DNA from: Butyrivibrio sp. VCD2006
GTDB taxonomy: Bacteria > Bacillota > Clostridia > Lachnospirales > Lachnospiraceae
Length of the DNA stretch: 64,000 bases
Direction: 5' to 3'
Assembly (NCBI RefSeq): GCF_000423925.1
Contig: NZ_AUIX01000003.1
Location: forward strand, 186,001-250,000
Made by a program: the position numbers and the translations under genes. The notes under the pieces are model-generated. The model searched no databases and was not told the origin of the DNA. It worked only from the letters and a program-made list of their open reading frames with translations. Positions within the stretch are counted from its first letter, which is position 1. The number at the start of each line of letters is the position of its first letter. Shown here one piece after another: positions 8,052-16,625 of the stretch.

Positions 8052-8095
8052 CCCCTCATCCGCCCTTCGGGCACCTTCCCCCTGAGGGGGAAGGC
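8052..8095 (-). repeat. Two-hairpin dispersed element, copy 3
   Basis: CCCCTCATCC, hairpin GCCC/GGGC, hairpin CCTTCCCCC/GGGGGAAGG. It ends directly against the 38-bp tandem array and begins 13 bases before the hslO start, right next to its ribosome binding site. Confidence 0.92.
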
Positions 8096-8245
8096 AAAAT
8101 CATCATTCTAAACTTTCCATCTGCGGAAAAAGCAAAATCATCATTCTAAACTTTCCATCTACGGAAAAAGCAAAATCATCATTTTAAACTTTCCATCTGC
8201 GGAAAAAGCAAAATCATCATTCTAAACTTTCCATCTACGGAAAAA
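8094..8245. repeat. Tandem array of four 38-bp repeats
   Basis: Units begin at 8094, 8132, 8170 and 8208 and start GCAAAATCATCATT. Each holds a small hairpin, CTTTCC...GGAAA. Copies 1 and 3 read CTGCGG where 2 and 4 read CTACGG, so the array probably doubled as a 76-bp dimer; copy 3 has one extra change. It fills the gap between the pta stop (8254) and the dispersed element. There are no spacers, so it is not a CRISPR array. Confidence 0.95.
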
Positions 8246-8253
8246 GCAAGTCA

Positions 8254-9237
8254 TTATGCAAGGCAAGCTGTAATGATAGCCATAGAATAAACCTCTATAG
8301 CGTTGCAGCCTCTTGAAAGGTCGTTGATCTGGGCATTAAGGCCGAGAAGAATCGGGCCATATGCCTCGAAATTGCCCATACGCTGTGCAATCTTGTAACC
8401 AAGGTTACCTGCATCGATGTTAGGGAAAATGAATGTATTTGCGTGTCCTGCTACAGGTGAGTTCGGAGCCTTATTTCTTGCAACCCTTGGTGCAACTGCT
8501 GCATCAAACTGAAGCTCACCGTCGATAGGAATATTGGGATATTTCTCCTGAGCCTTCTTCGTAGCATTCTGCATCTTAGTTACTGAAGGACTCTTAGCTG
8601 AACCCTTAGTTGAGAATGAAAGGAATGCAACCTTGGGATCAACTCCGAAAGCCTTAGCACACTCTACTGTCTCACCACAGATCTCAACAAGCTCATCCTC
8701 TGTAGGATCAATGTTGATAGCGCAGTCACCCATTGCGATGACTTCATTGTCTCCGATTGCTGAAGGACGAACCAGGATGAAGCATGAAGATACAACACTG
8801 TTACCGGGCTTTGTCTTAATAATCTGAAGCGCAGGTCTTACAGTATCAGCCGTTGAATATGTAGCACCACCAAGGAGACAGTCAGCCTTCTTCATCTTAA
8901 CAAGCATTGTTCCAAAGTAATTTGCATGAGAAAGTGTTTCACGTGCCTGCTCGGGAGTCATACCCTTGCTCTTACGAAGCTCAACAAACTCATCAACCAT
9001 GCTCTCAAAATCCTCATAGTTCTTAGGATCTATGATCTGAGCTCCTCTGATGTTGTAGCCCTCTTCCTCTGCAACCTTGTTGATTACCTCCGGATTACCG
9101 AGAAGTATAGGCTTTAAAAAGCTTCCTGCAAGAAGTCTTGATGAAGCCTCAAGAATTCTGGGATCCTCACCCTCTGTAAAGACAATAGTCTTAGGATTAG
9201 CTTTAAGCTTGGAAATCATTTCTCCAAAACCGTACAT
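8254..9237 (-). CDS. pta: Phosphate acetyltransferase
   Basis: Converts acetyl-CoA and phosphate to acetyl phosphate; with AckA (51661-52854) it forms the acetate/ATP branch of fermentation. The 327-residue protein matches the short, single-domain Pta form. Visible family motifs include IVFTEGEDPRILEAS near the N-terminus, LLGGATYSTADTVRPALQII about residues 121-140, and NTFIFPNIDAGNLGYKIAQR about 263-282. Unlike in many Firmicutes, ackA is not adjacent. It has its own promoter (9350-9378). Confidence 0.96.
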   Translation of the reverse strand: MYGFGEMISKLKANPKTIVFTEGEDPRILEASSRLLAGSFLKPILLGNPEVINKVAEEEGYNIRGAQIIDPKNYEDFESMVDEFVELRKSKGMTPEQARETLSHANYFGTMLVKMKKADCLLGGATYSTADTVRPALQIIKTKPGNSVVSSCFILVRPSAIGDNEVIAMGDCAINIDPTEDELVEICGETVECAKAFGVDPKVAFLSFSTKGSAKSPSVTKMQNATKKAQEKYPNIPIDGELQFDAAVAPRVARNKAPNSPVAGHANTFIFPNIDAGNLGYKIAQRMGNFEAYGPILLGLNAQINDLSRGCNAIEVYSMAIITACLA

Positions 9238-9349
9238 TTTTTATTCCTCCTGAATATGTGAAAAGTATTAACTGATTGTACATGTGATGTTCATAATGTT
9301 TGTCCTAAAATTCAGGCACTATTTCATTATACATAATATGAACTGATAG

Positions 9350-9378
9350 ATTATATACCCTATGTTAAATTTACTCAA
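9350..9378 (-). promoter_or_regulatory. pta promoter (sigma-A type)
   Basis: TTGAGT (9373-9378), 17 bases, TATAAT (9350-9355) on the minus strand; leader of about 105 bases. No riboswitch-like structure was recognised in the leader. Confidence 0.65.
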
Positions 9379-9415
9379 GAAAAGATAAAAAAATATCAAA
9401 GTTTTATAAATAATG

Positions 9416-9464
9416 CCCCTCATCCGTCAGCTTCGCTGACACATTCCCACAATATAGGGAAGGC
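9416..9464 (-). repeat. Two-hairpin dispersed element, copy 4
   Basis: CCCCTCATCC, hairpin GTCAGC/GCTGAC, then a weaker second hairpin (CATTCCCACAATATAGGGAAGG). It lies between the hydrogenase stop and the pta promoter; the rest of 9238-9524 holds no gene. Confidence 0.85.
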
Positions 9465-9524
9465 TTTAATCAGCAGCTATACGTCTGAGGGGCTTAATCG
9501 CTTAACATAAATAATTACAATTTA

Positions 9525-11012
9525 TTAATCCGGAAGATCAATCTTCTTTCCATCTCTGTGCATTGAGAACTTATCCATAGGATAGTTCTTGAGATTTTCA
9601 AGCACTTTTCTGCCATCGGCTTTTGCGAGAAGGCTTGCTCTTGCCTTAGTGATTTCTGTCTCTGTCTTATGCTTTGAAGGACCACCTACGCAACCTCCGG
9701 GGCAAACCATACCCTCAATGAAGTCATCAGGGAATTTACCCATCTTAAGGAGTGTGAGTGCCTTCTTACATTCAATACCACCTGCTGCACGGTGAAGCTT
9801 AAGATCTCCGATATCTTCGCCTCTCTCCTGCATACACTCAATAACTGCGTTAGCAACGCCGCCACTTGTGGCAAATCTCTTACCCCAGATTGAAGACTCC
9901 TGATACTCATCTTCAACAGGCTCAAACTCTACGTCCTTTGATCTCATAAGAGCTCTGAGTTCACCGTAAGTTACAACGAAATCTGCATTATCCGGTACGC
10001 TCTCATCCTGCGCCTCTGACTTCTTAGCGATGCAGGGGCCAACGAATACAGTTACGCAACCGGGGCGTGTAGCCTTTAAGTATCTTGAAATAGCACACAT
10101 AGGTGATATTGTTGAAGACATGTTGTTCTCAAACTGCTCAGGGAAGTGCTTCTTAAGCATATTGATGAATGCAGGACAGCATGATGTTGTCATCTTCTTG
10201 CCCTCAGCATATGCCTCAGCCCATTCCTTGGACTCGTAAGCAGCTGTCATATCTCCTCCAAGACCAACTTCAACCATATCGGAGAAGCCAATCTTTACAA
10301 GCGCATTCTTTATAGCTGCCATTGTGATGTTCTCACCAAACTGACCCTCAGTTGCAGGAGCGCACATTGCGATTACTTCCTTACCTTCCTTGATGGCGTC
10401 GATGATCTGAACAAGATATGTCTTTGATCCGATAGCTCCGAAGGGACAACTATGTATGCAGTGTCCGCACTGTATGCACTTATCCTCGTCAATCTTACAA
10501 TATCCATACTCATCGTAGGTAATAGCTCCTACAGGGCAAGCCTTGTGGCAGGGACGCTCAAGATGAACGATAGCACCGTAGGGACAAGCCTTTGCACACA
10601 TACCACATTCCTTACACTTTGCAGGATCGATATGCATTCTGACATCACCGGGATGAATCGCATCGAACTTACATGAGTTAAGGCACGCCTTACCTATACA
10701 AAAACGGCAGTTATCAGTTACTGAAAATGCTGAAATAGGACATTCATCACAAGCAGGATCAATAACCTGCACGATATTCTTAGAATCCCTATCGTAGGTT
10801 GTGTTCTGTCCACATGCAAGACGAATTCTCTGACGTACAATCTCACGTTCCTTATAAACGCAGCATCTGTACTCAGGCTTAGGGCCGGGAGCAAGCTTGT
10901 ATGCAAGCTTATCCTTGTGATCCTCGTCAAGCTCACCCTTCCATGCCAGGCGGCAGACTTCTTCCATAATCTTGTGTTTGAAACTTACCAGTCCTTTGTC
11001 GTTTGTTACCAT
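9525..11012 (-). CDS. [FeFe] hydrogenase, group B type, with ferredoxin-like clusters
   Basis: Cytoplasmic iron hydrogenase that would exchange electrons between ferredoxin and protons. The N-terminal half has several CxxCxxCxxxC [4Fe-4S] motifs (including CKECGMCAKACPYGAI and CIQCGHCIHSCPFGAI). The H-cluster domain shows L1 TSCCPAFI, L2 GPCIAKKSE and L3 GMVCPGGCVGGP. The GPCIAKK and VCPGG forms fit the group B/putative monomeric class rather than the bifurcating trimer. The length is 495 residues. AGGAGA precedes the ATG. No HydB/HydC or maturase genes (hydE/F/G) are in the window. Role (H2 production, uptake or sensing) is open. Confidence 0.88.
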   Translation of the reverse strand: MVTNDKGLVSFKHKIMEEVCRLAWKGELDEDHKDKLAYKLAPGPKPEYRCCVYKEREIVRQRIRLACGQNTTYDRDSKNIVQVIDPACDECPISAFSVTDNCRFCIGKACLNSCKFDAIHPGDVRMHIDPAKCKECGMCAKACPYGAIVHLERPCHKACPVGAITYDEYGYCKIDEDKCIQCGHCIHSCPFGAIGSKTYLVQIIDAIKEGKEVIAMCAPATEGQFGENITMAAIKNALVKIGFSDMVEVGLGGDMTAAYESKEWAEAYAEGKKMTTSCCPAFINMLKKHFPEQFENNMSSTISPMCAISRYLKATRPGCVTVFVGPCIAKKSEAQDESVPDNADFVVTYGELRALMRSKDVEFEPVEDEYQESSIWGKRFATSGGVANAVIECMQERGEDIGDLKLHRAAGGIECKKALTLLKMGKFPDDFIEGMVCPGGCVGGPSKHKTETEITKARASLLAKADGRKVLENLKNYPMDKFSMHRDGKKIDLPD

Positions 11013-11036
11013 AAATATCTCCTACCTAAAAATATT

Positions 11037-11080
11037 CCCTACATCTGCCCTACGGGTACCTTCCTAATTAATCAAAAGGC
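11037..11080 (-). repeat. Two-hairpin dispersed element, copy 5 (degenerate)
   Basis: CCCTACATCTGCCCTACGGGTACCTTCC... retains hairpin 1 (CCC/GGG) and the CCTTCC arm but lost most of the second stem. It is about 25 bases upstream of the hydrogenase start. Confidence 0.55.
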
Positions 11081-11113
11081 ATTCAGATGATTGTTACCAT
11101 TATCATTACTTTC

Positions 11114-11692
11114 TCACAACCGGATTTCCCTGCAGAATTCAAGCCCTTCTGTATCATGTGCCGTTATAAGAAGAGGATTTCTGCCCTGTTTTTCTCTTAT
11201 ATAATCGATAGCCAATTTTCGATTATCGCTGTCGAGTCCGGTAAAGGGCTCATCCAGTATAAGCATATCGGATGGAATGCAGCAGGCTCGTACTATTGAT
11301 ACCCTTCTCTTCATCCCTCCGGAAAGCTCGGATACAGGTTTATGTATCGAGTCCTCGGGTAGCAGCCTTAGAAGTTCCTCCTCAGCTACCTTCACCGAAT
11401 TTTTCTTATTTACCATTACCACATTCTGAACTGCGGTAAAGTTCTCGCAAAGCCTGTTCTCCTGGAAGACGACTCCGGCATTAAGCCAGGCATATTTGTA
11501 ATCTCCCATCAGATGAACTTTTCCACTGTCGGGTTCTTCCAACCCGAGAATTATTCGAAGCAGCGTTGTCTTGCCGCTTCCTGACGGACCTGTGATCACA
11601 TATGAGTGATCGTCCGCTATTTCCAGATTGAAATTATCAAGAACCTTTCTTGCTCCATAGGACTTGGAGATATTCTCAAGATCAATTGTCAT
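11114..11692 (-). CDS. ABC transporter ATP-binding protein
   Basis: ATPase of a SsuB/TauB/ThiZ-like importer. Walker A is GPSGSGKTTLLR, the signature is LSGGMKRR and Walker B is MLILDEPFTGLD; the Q-loop is in VVFQENRL and the switch His in ITAHD. I choose the start MTIDLENISKSYG at 11692 because GGGGAGG lies before it; this gives 192 residues and an 11-base overlap with the permease gene, which suggests coupling. It is short for the family, ending soon after the H-loop. Last gene of the three-gene set: binding protein, permease, ATPase. Confidence 0.88.
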   Translation of the reverse strand: MTIDLENISKSYGARKVLDNFNLEIADDHSYVITGPSGSGKTTLLRIILGLEEPDSGKVHLMGDYKYAWLNAGVVFQENRLCENFTAVQNVVMVNKKNSVKVAEEELLRLLPEDSIHKPVSELSGGMKRRVSIVRACCIPSDMLILDEPFTGLDSDNRKLAIDYIREKQGRNPLLITAHDTEGLEFCREIRL

Positions 11693-12479
11693 CTCGCACC
11701 TCCCCGTCCACTTTTTTATCACTACTGTTTGATGATGCTGCAGGTATAAGCGCCTTTTTAAACAGAACTATAATTAACATGAAAAGCTTTTCAACAATAA
11801 ATGAAGTAAGCACTATCATGAAAGTCCATGCAAATACTTCCGCAGTATCAAGATTTATCTTGGATTTATATAATCCATTACCCATTGTCAAAAGTGGCTG
11901 TCCTATTACTTCTGCAGCTGCTCCGCTCTTAAAGCCCATACCCACAGCAACTGAAAACGCGCCAAGATATGAAGGAATAAGCGCAGGCAAATAGATAAAT
12001 CTCACTTTATTTGCCGTAGGCATGCGATATACATGCGCCATCTCGAGAAGCTCATCATCCGCTGCAGACATACCATTAGTCGTAGCAAGATACAGAATAG
12101 GAAACACGACCAAAGCTACTATGACAGTTGAAAGGTTCTCACTTCCTATCCAAATCAGTATAAGTACCACAAAACTTGCAACAGGTACTGATTTTATAGT
12201 GGTCACAACCGGTGAAAGAAACTCACCTAAAAGTCTGAACTTGAGTGACAATGCACCAAGAAGTATTCCAAGAACCGATCCTATCACTATCCCGAGTACT
12301 ATATGAATTACAGATGAAATAACAGATGCGGTAAAATCAGATGTTTTTGCCATCTGCATAAGTGCAGAAAGTGATTCTACCGGACCCGCAAGCAATATTC
12401 TGTTGTGTACAATTATAGCAAGTAATTGCCAAATTAGCAGCCATATGACGGCAATTCCTGCTTTCTTAAAATATTTCAT
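11682..12479 (-). CDS. ABC transporter permease
   Basis: Inner-membrane permease of the BPD_transp_1 type (nitrate/sulfonate/taurine group). It has about six hydrophobic helices, an N-terminal helix AGIAVIWLLIWQLLAIIV, and an EAA-type loop in VYRMPTANKVRFIYLPALIP (about residues 147-166) that docks the ATPase. The length of 265 residues is normal. It begins 5 bases after the stop of the binding-protein gene and overlaps the ATPase gene, so the three form one importer operon. Confidence 0.88.
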   Translation of the reverse strand: MKYFKKAGIAVIWLLIWQLLAIIVHNRILLAGPVESLSALMQMAKTSDFTASVISSVIHIVLGIVIGSVLGILLGALSLKFRLLGEFLSPVVTTIKSVPVASFVVLILIWIGSENLSTVIVALVVFPILYLATTNGMSAADDELLEMAHVYRMPTANKVRFIYLPALIPSYLGAFSVAVGMGFKSGAAAEVIGQPLLTMGNGLYKSKINLDTAEVFAWTFMIVLTSFIVEKLFMLIIVLFKKALIPAASSNSSDKKVDGEVRDDN

Positions 12480-12484
12480 ATGCC

Positions 12485-13450
12485 TTATTTATCCAATGTA
12501 TAGAAATCGTCAGCAGGAAGCTTTCCGCCAACAGCCTTGGGATCCTGATCAAAGAGAACCTGAAGATAACCTGAAAGCGCTGTCTTTGCCACATCTCCTG
12601 TTATGCAGACAATATTGCAGGAAGGAAGTGCCTTAGCTGCAACCTCTTTCTTCTCGATAATCTGATACTCTTCTATAAGAGCAGCTGTACCTTCAACGTC
12701 AGATGAAGTCTTTTCTGTGCTGGCATTGTGCTCTTCAATAAATTTTTTCACTTCAGCAGAATGCTCTTTTAAGAAATCATTTCTTACAACTGTCACACCT
12801 GTTAACAGCTTGGAGCCATAAGAAACCTGATCCCACTCATCAGTTAAGTCAAATGCTACTGAAACTGCCTCATTCTTAGCTGCTGCTACAGTTGCAAAGG
12901 GCTGAGGAAGAATCGCAATCTTTGAAGCATCCTCCTGAAGAAGTGCTGCTATCTCAGTTGCCTCGGATTTAAACTCTATATTGCAGTCTGTAACTCCATT
13001 CGCATCAAGAAGGTATCTTAAAACATATTCTGGAGAAGCACCCTGTCCTGTAGTTACAACCGTTTTTCCGGAAAAATCCTTAACACTCTTTACTGATTCA
13101 TCCCCTGTTACGCAGTAGAGGACTCCCAGAGTGTTGATGTCCAAAAGAGTTACATTTCCTTCAGTTTTGTTATATAAAACCGAAGCCATATTTGCAGGAA
13201 CAAGAGCTATATCAATGTCTCCTGAAACCATTCCCGCCATAACCTCATCAGGCTGGGTCTTCATAGAAAACTCGTATTTACCCTCAGATTTGCCATTCTC
13301 TGAATCCTTCATCAGATTGACAAGTCCCATGGTTGTAGGTCCCTTAAGAGATCCAACTCTGACTGTCTCAGTAGCCTTAGGGCTTCCACATCCAGTCAAA
13401 ACCATGGACATTACCATAATAGTTCCGTATAAAGTAATTAGTTTTTTCAT
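12485..13450 (-). CDS. ABC transporter substrate-binding lipoprotein
   Basis: Lipoprotein receptor of the importer. Starting at MKKLITLYG (13450, with GAGAGGAT in front) it has a lipoprotein signal with lipobox LTGC at about residues 19-22. The mature part resembles the NMT1/THI5/SsuA-like binding-protein fold: VRVGSLKGPTTMGLVNLM, then DIDIALVPANMASVLYNK. The substrate cannot be read from the sequence; aliphatic sulfonates, nitrate or a thiamine precursor are all possible for this fold. An own promoter lies at 13491-13520. No riboswitch was recognised in the short leader, which argues weakly against thiamine control. Confidence 0.85.
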   Translation of the reverse strand: MKKLITLYGTIMVMSMVLTGCGSPKATETVRVGSLKGPTTMGLVNLMKDSENGKSEGKYEFSMKTQPDEVMAGMVSGDIDIALVPANMASVLYNKTEGNVTLLDINTLGVLYCVTGDESVKSVKDFSGKTVVTTGQGASPEYVLRYLLDANGVTDCNIEFKSEATEIAALLQEDASKIAILPQPFATVAAAKNEAVSVAFDLTDEWDQVSYGSKLLTGVTVVRNDFLKEHSAEVKKFIEEHNASTEKTSSDVEGTAALIEEYQIIEKKEVAAKALPSCNIVCITGDVAKTALSGYLQVLFDQDPKAVGGKLPADDFYTLDK

Positions 13451-13490
13451 AATATCCTCTCTAATTCGCCAAAAAATCAAAAGCCGTGTT

Positions 13491-13520
13491 ATTATATCAC
13501 AAAAAAGGCACTTCTCTCAA
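13491..13520 (-). promoter_or_regulatory. Promoter of the ABC importer operon
   Basis: TTGAGA (13515-13520), 18 bases, TATAAT (13491-13496) on the minus strand, about 35 bases before the lipoprotein gene. Confidence 0.6.
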
Positions 13521-13593
13521 CGAAAGAAAAGATATAAAATAAGAAAGTCCAATCGGACAAAAATCAAATATTTCAACTCGAAAGGATTTTTAC

Positions 13594-14862
13594 ATGAAAC
13601 CAATCGCAATCATCTTATTTGTGGCAATGTACGTTGGCCTTATCGTTTTCCCAAAAAGACGTGCACTTATTGCTCTCGCTGTTGCAGCAATCTATGTTGT
13701 TACCGGTATCTTACCTTTTAACAGCGTATTTTCTGCAATCGACTGGAACGTACTTCTTATGATATTCGGAACACTGCTTCTGGTTGACTACTTCATTGAG
13801 TCCAAGATGCCCAACCTTATAGCTGATCATCTGTTAGATCTGGCTCCAAATGTAATGTGGGTTACGATTTACATGTCACTGTTTTCAGGACTTATATCCG
13901 CATTCATCGATAACGTTGCAACGCTTCTAATGGTTGCACCTGTAGGTCTGGCAATTTGTAAAAAGCTCAAGATAAACCCGGTACCAATGATAATTTCAAT
14001 CGCTGTATCCTCTAATCTTCAGGGTGCCGCCACCTTGGTAGGTGATACCACCTCTATCATGCTTGGTGCCTATGCGAAGATGGACTTCAATGATTTCTTC
14101 TGGATGAACGGAAGACCTGGCATTTTCTTCGCTGTTGAGCTTGGAGCTCTTTTGACAGTTCCGATTATGATGGTTCTTTTCAGAAAGGACAAAGAGCCTG
14201 TATCAGCCACTGAAAAGACTGTGGTAACCGATTATGTTCCTACAATAATGATGGTCGCTCACGTCGTTCTTCTTATGGGCGCTTCATTCATTCAGGACAA
14301 GCCTGAAATCACAAACGGTGTTATCTGTCTTGTATGCTCCCTTATCGGAATTGCCTGGGAGTACTTAAAAGATCACGATGTAGAGCGCATTAAGAAGGTT
14401 GTTAAAAACCTTGACTATGATACCGTTCTTCTCCTTACCGGTTTGTTCATGGTAATCGGAGGTGTTACTCATGTAGGTCTTGTCGATGATCTGGCAGCTC
14501 TTATTGTAAAAGCCGGCGGCAACAACATTTTCGTTCTGTTTACAATTATTGTTTGGGGTTCAGTACTTATCTCTGCATTTATCGACAACATCCCTTATGT
14601 TGCTACAATGCTCCCTGTACTGCAGGGTGTTACTGCTTCCCTTGGAATTGCACCCTATCTTCTCTATTTCGGCCTCCTTTGCGGAGCTACTCTTGGCGGT
14701 AACATAACTCCCGTAGGAGCAAGCTGCAACATCGCAGGTGTAGGCATGCTTAGAAAGGAAGGCTATGAGGTAAGCTTTAAGGACTTCACAAGAATCGGAA
14801 TTCCTTTTACTCTCGCAGCAGTTATAGGTGCTTATGTATTCCTCTGGGCATTGTGGAGATAA
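13594..14862 (+). CDS. ArsB/NhaD-like (SLC13-type) ion transporter
   Basis: Integral membrane protein of 422 residues with about ten or more hydrophobic helices. The pseudo-repeated motifs FIDNVATLLMVAPVG (about 109-123) and FIDNIPYVATMLPVL (about 329-343) are diagnostic of the CitMHS/ArsB/NhaD group. QGAATLVGDTTSIMLG and GNITPVGASCNIAG also match the family's discontinuous helices. Substrate could be Na+/H+, arsenite or a dicarboxylate. There is no ars gene nearby, so Na+/H+ or organic anion is more likely, but this is inference. GAAAGGA precedes the ATG. Single gene with its own terminator. Confidence 0.85.
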   Translation: MKPIAIILFVAMYVGLIVFPKRRALIALAVAAIYVVTGILPFNSVFSAIDWNVLLMIFGTLLLVDYFIESKMPNLIADHLLDLAPNVMWVTIYMSLFSGLISAFIDNVATLLMVAPVGLAICKKLKINPVPMIISIAVSSNLQGAATLVGDTTSIMLGAYAKMDFNDFFWMNGRPGIFFAVELGALLTVPIMMVLFRKDKEPVSATEKTVVTDYVPTIMMVAHVVLLMGASFIQDKPEITNGVICLVCSLIGIAWEYLKDHDVERIKKVVKNLDYDTVLLLTGLFMVIGGVTHVGLVDDLAALIVKAGGNNIFVLFTIIVWGSVLISAFIDNIPYVATMLPVLQGVTASLGIAPYLLYFGLLCGATLGGNITPVGASCNIAGVGMLRKEGYEVSFKDFTRIGIPFTLAAVIGAYVFLWALWR

Positions 14863-14888
14863 CAAATTCACGTAAATGATTATCATTG

Positions 14889-14924
14889 AAAAGCTGATGA
14901 CATCGTCATTGGCTTTTCTTTTTT
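14889..14924 (+). terminator. Terminator of the transporter gene
   Basis: AAAAGC-GATGAC pairs with GTCATT-GGCTTTT, followed by CTTTTTT. Confidence 0.8.
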
Positions 14925-15046
14925 CTGAGCTGATTTTATATTTTTTTTATAAAATGCTGTTATCTCCATGTGATATGATATTAATCGGTATAAAGTGTTT
15001 TGTGTAGTAGTTTTCCATTACTTAATTCATGAAGGGGGAAAATTCT

Positions 15047-15718
15047 ATGAAGAGAATTCTTAAACAATTATCTGCGATTGTTCTTATTTTTGCGCTCGCA
15101 TTTTCATTTGCTCCGATTAAAACTCAGGCTGCCGGAGTCAAGCTCACAAAATCAAGATCCGGCAAGATAAGTTCCGTTATGTATAAAGGTGCAAGGCCTA
15201 AAAAAGCAAGCTTCAAATTGTCTTCCACTCTCTTAAGGAGCTCTGTCAAAGCAAGCAATCAACAATTATATGATGAATACGAAGTAAGCATCTCTCTTAC
15301 TTTGTCAAAGCTCTCTAAGAAGGACATAATGAAGATTGTTCAGGAAGCCAAGAAAAGAAATGGTGGCCAGATAGATGATTACACTCCAATTTATGTAGAT
15401 AAGAACGGCAATAGCATTACCGATCTCATCGTTGAAAACGGTTCTTATGTCAGTCGAAGTTCTACAGCAAAGACACTTGTAGCCAGAAAAGGAAGACACG
15501 TATATCGAATTTATAACTGGAAGAAAAAGATTGCTTACTCCTATAAAGTTCTTGTACCTCTTGGGCATGATACAGTTTACCTGGGCTATGCAGGCTTACG
15601 AAATGGCCAGCTTAAAAAGGCTACAATGAACAAGCTTAACAATAAAACAATCAGTTACTATGCAGCCGGTTTTGGAAAAAATAAAAAAGGCTATGCAATG
15701 GCCGGTAGCATTCAATAA
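15047..15718 (+). CDS. Secreted protein of unknown function (YLGYAG type)
   Basis: I do not recognise the family. Starting at MKRILKQLSAIV (15047, AGGGGGA in front) it has a Sec signal peptide ending near TQAAG (about residue 30). The mature 190 residues are very basic (many Lys, few Cys). The motif TVYLGYAGLRNG near residue 180 recalls YLVGYAGVG in the secreted protein at 18229-18936 and VYLGYSYID in that at 19229-20233, so the three may be related. Its own terminator follows. Likely exported to the cell wall or medium; function unknown. Confidence 0.75.
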   Translation: MKRILKQLSAIVLIFALAFSFAPIKTQAAGVKLTKSRSGKISSVMYKGARPKKASFKLSSTLLRSSVKASNQQLYDEYEVSISLTLSKLSKKDIMKIVQEAKKRNGGQIDDYTPIYVDKNGNSITDLIVENGSYVSRSSTAKTLVARKGRHVYRIYNWKKKIAYSYKVLVPLGHDTVYLGYAGLRNGQLKKATMNKLNNKTISYYAAGFGKNKKGYAMAGSIQ

Positions 15719-15761
15719 CAAAGAAAGCTTTTAGCTATCAAAATATAATATCATGAAATAA

Positions 15762-15808
15762 AAAATGGACTGTCCATAAGATGCATATCATCTTTGGCAG
15801 TCCATTTT
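15762..15808. terminator. Bidirectional terminator
   Basis: Perfect 11-bp arms AAAATGGACTG and CAGTCCATTTT between convergent genes; an inner stem AAGATG/CATCTT extends it. T-runs on both sides. Confidence 0.85.
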
Positions 15809-15842
15809 ATTAGCTAAATAATTAATTAAAAATATTTAATCA

Positions 15843-16625
15843 TCAGATGAGTTCAAAGTGTTTCATCGCCTTCCAAATCCCGTCGTCATCAAGAGAAGCC
15901 GTTATATAATCAGCATATTCAGAGAGATCATGGTAGGTTCCGCCCATACCGACTCCGACTCCTGCAGCAAGTAGCATTTCTTTATCATTGATACTGTCTC
16001 CAAAAGCAAAGGTATTTCTTATGTCTTCACCTAAAAGCTCACATACTTTCTCAATACCTAAGCCCTTGTTAAAGCCTCTTGGAACCATCTCAACTACTGT
16101 GTCAGAGTGAATCATATAGTCGTATAGATCCGATAATATATCGAAGCATTCGTCACGCTTTTCAACCGGTATCTCCGTAGCGCAGGATAGCTTTTGGATT
16201 TCCCATTTGCCCCAGCACTCATCAATGCCTCGAAGCTTATCTCCCATCTCCTTTATTACCTTATCTCCATACATATCTCCCTGGAAATCAGGTAATTCAA
16301 GGTATAGATGACTTGGTCCCTCCAAAATTGGTTTGAACCCATATTCGCGAACTGTAGATACAGTTCTCTCTGCATCTTCTTTAGGGATAAGACGATTATA
16401 GATCACATCGCCTTCATACTCTATCATTGTACCGCAGGCTGAAACTATGCCATCAAAGCCAATATCCAATAGTTTTTTATTGGTGACAAAGGCTCTCGCC
16501 CTGCCGGTATTTATGAAGCATTTATGCCCATTCTTCCTGGCAGTGCGTATCGCCTCGGTCGTCTTTTCATTTATTTCGTTTTTATAATTCCATAGTGTTC
16601 CGTCAATATCAAAAAATAAAACCAT
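15843..16625 (-). CDS. Cof-type HAD-IIB phosphatase
   Basis: Haloacid-dehalogenase superfamily hydrolase of the Cof subfamily, which dephosphorylates small sugar phosphates or cofactors. Motif I is FFDIDGTLWN with the two catalytic aspartates (residues 6 and 8). Motif IV is FAFGDSINDKEMLLAAGVGV (about 213-232). The C2B cap domain lies between. The length is 260 residues. Its ATG overlaps the tyrS stop by one base (TAATG), so it is translationally coupled to tyrS. A substrate cannot be assigned, and the link with tyrS may be only positional. Confidence 0.88.
   Translation of the reverse strand: MVLFFDIDGTLWNYKNEINEKTTEAIRTARKNGHKCFINTGRARAFVTNKKLLDIGFDGIVSACGTMIEYEGDVIYNRLIPKEDAERTVSTVREYGFKPILEGPSHLYLELPDFQGDMYGDKVIKEMGDKLRGIDECWGKWEIQKLSCATEIPVEKRDECFDILSDLYDYMIHSDTVVEMVPRGFNKGLGIEKVCELLGEDIRNTFAFGDSINDKEMLLAAGVGVGMGGTYHDLSEYADYITASLDDDGIWKAMKHFELI

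Noticed and set aside
8094..8245. CRISPR array
   Set aside because: Units are contiguous 38-bp repeats without variable spacers, and no cas gene is present.
11087..11299. Plus-strand reading frames opposite the ABC ATPase and other minus-strand genes
   Set aside because: They lack ribosome binding sites and recognisable protein features and mirror well-supported genes.
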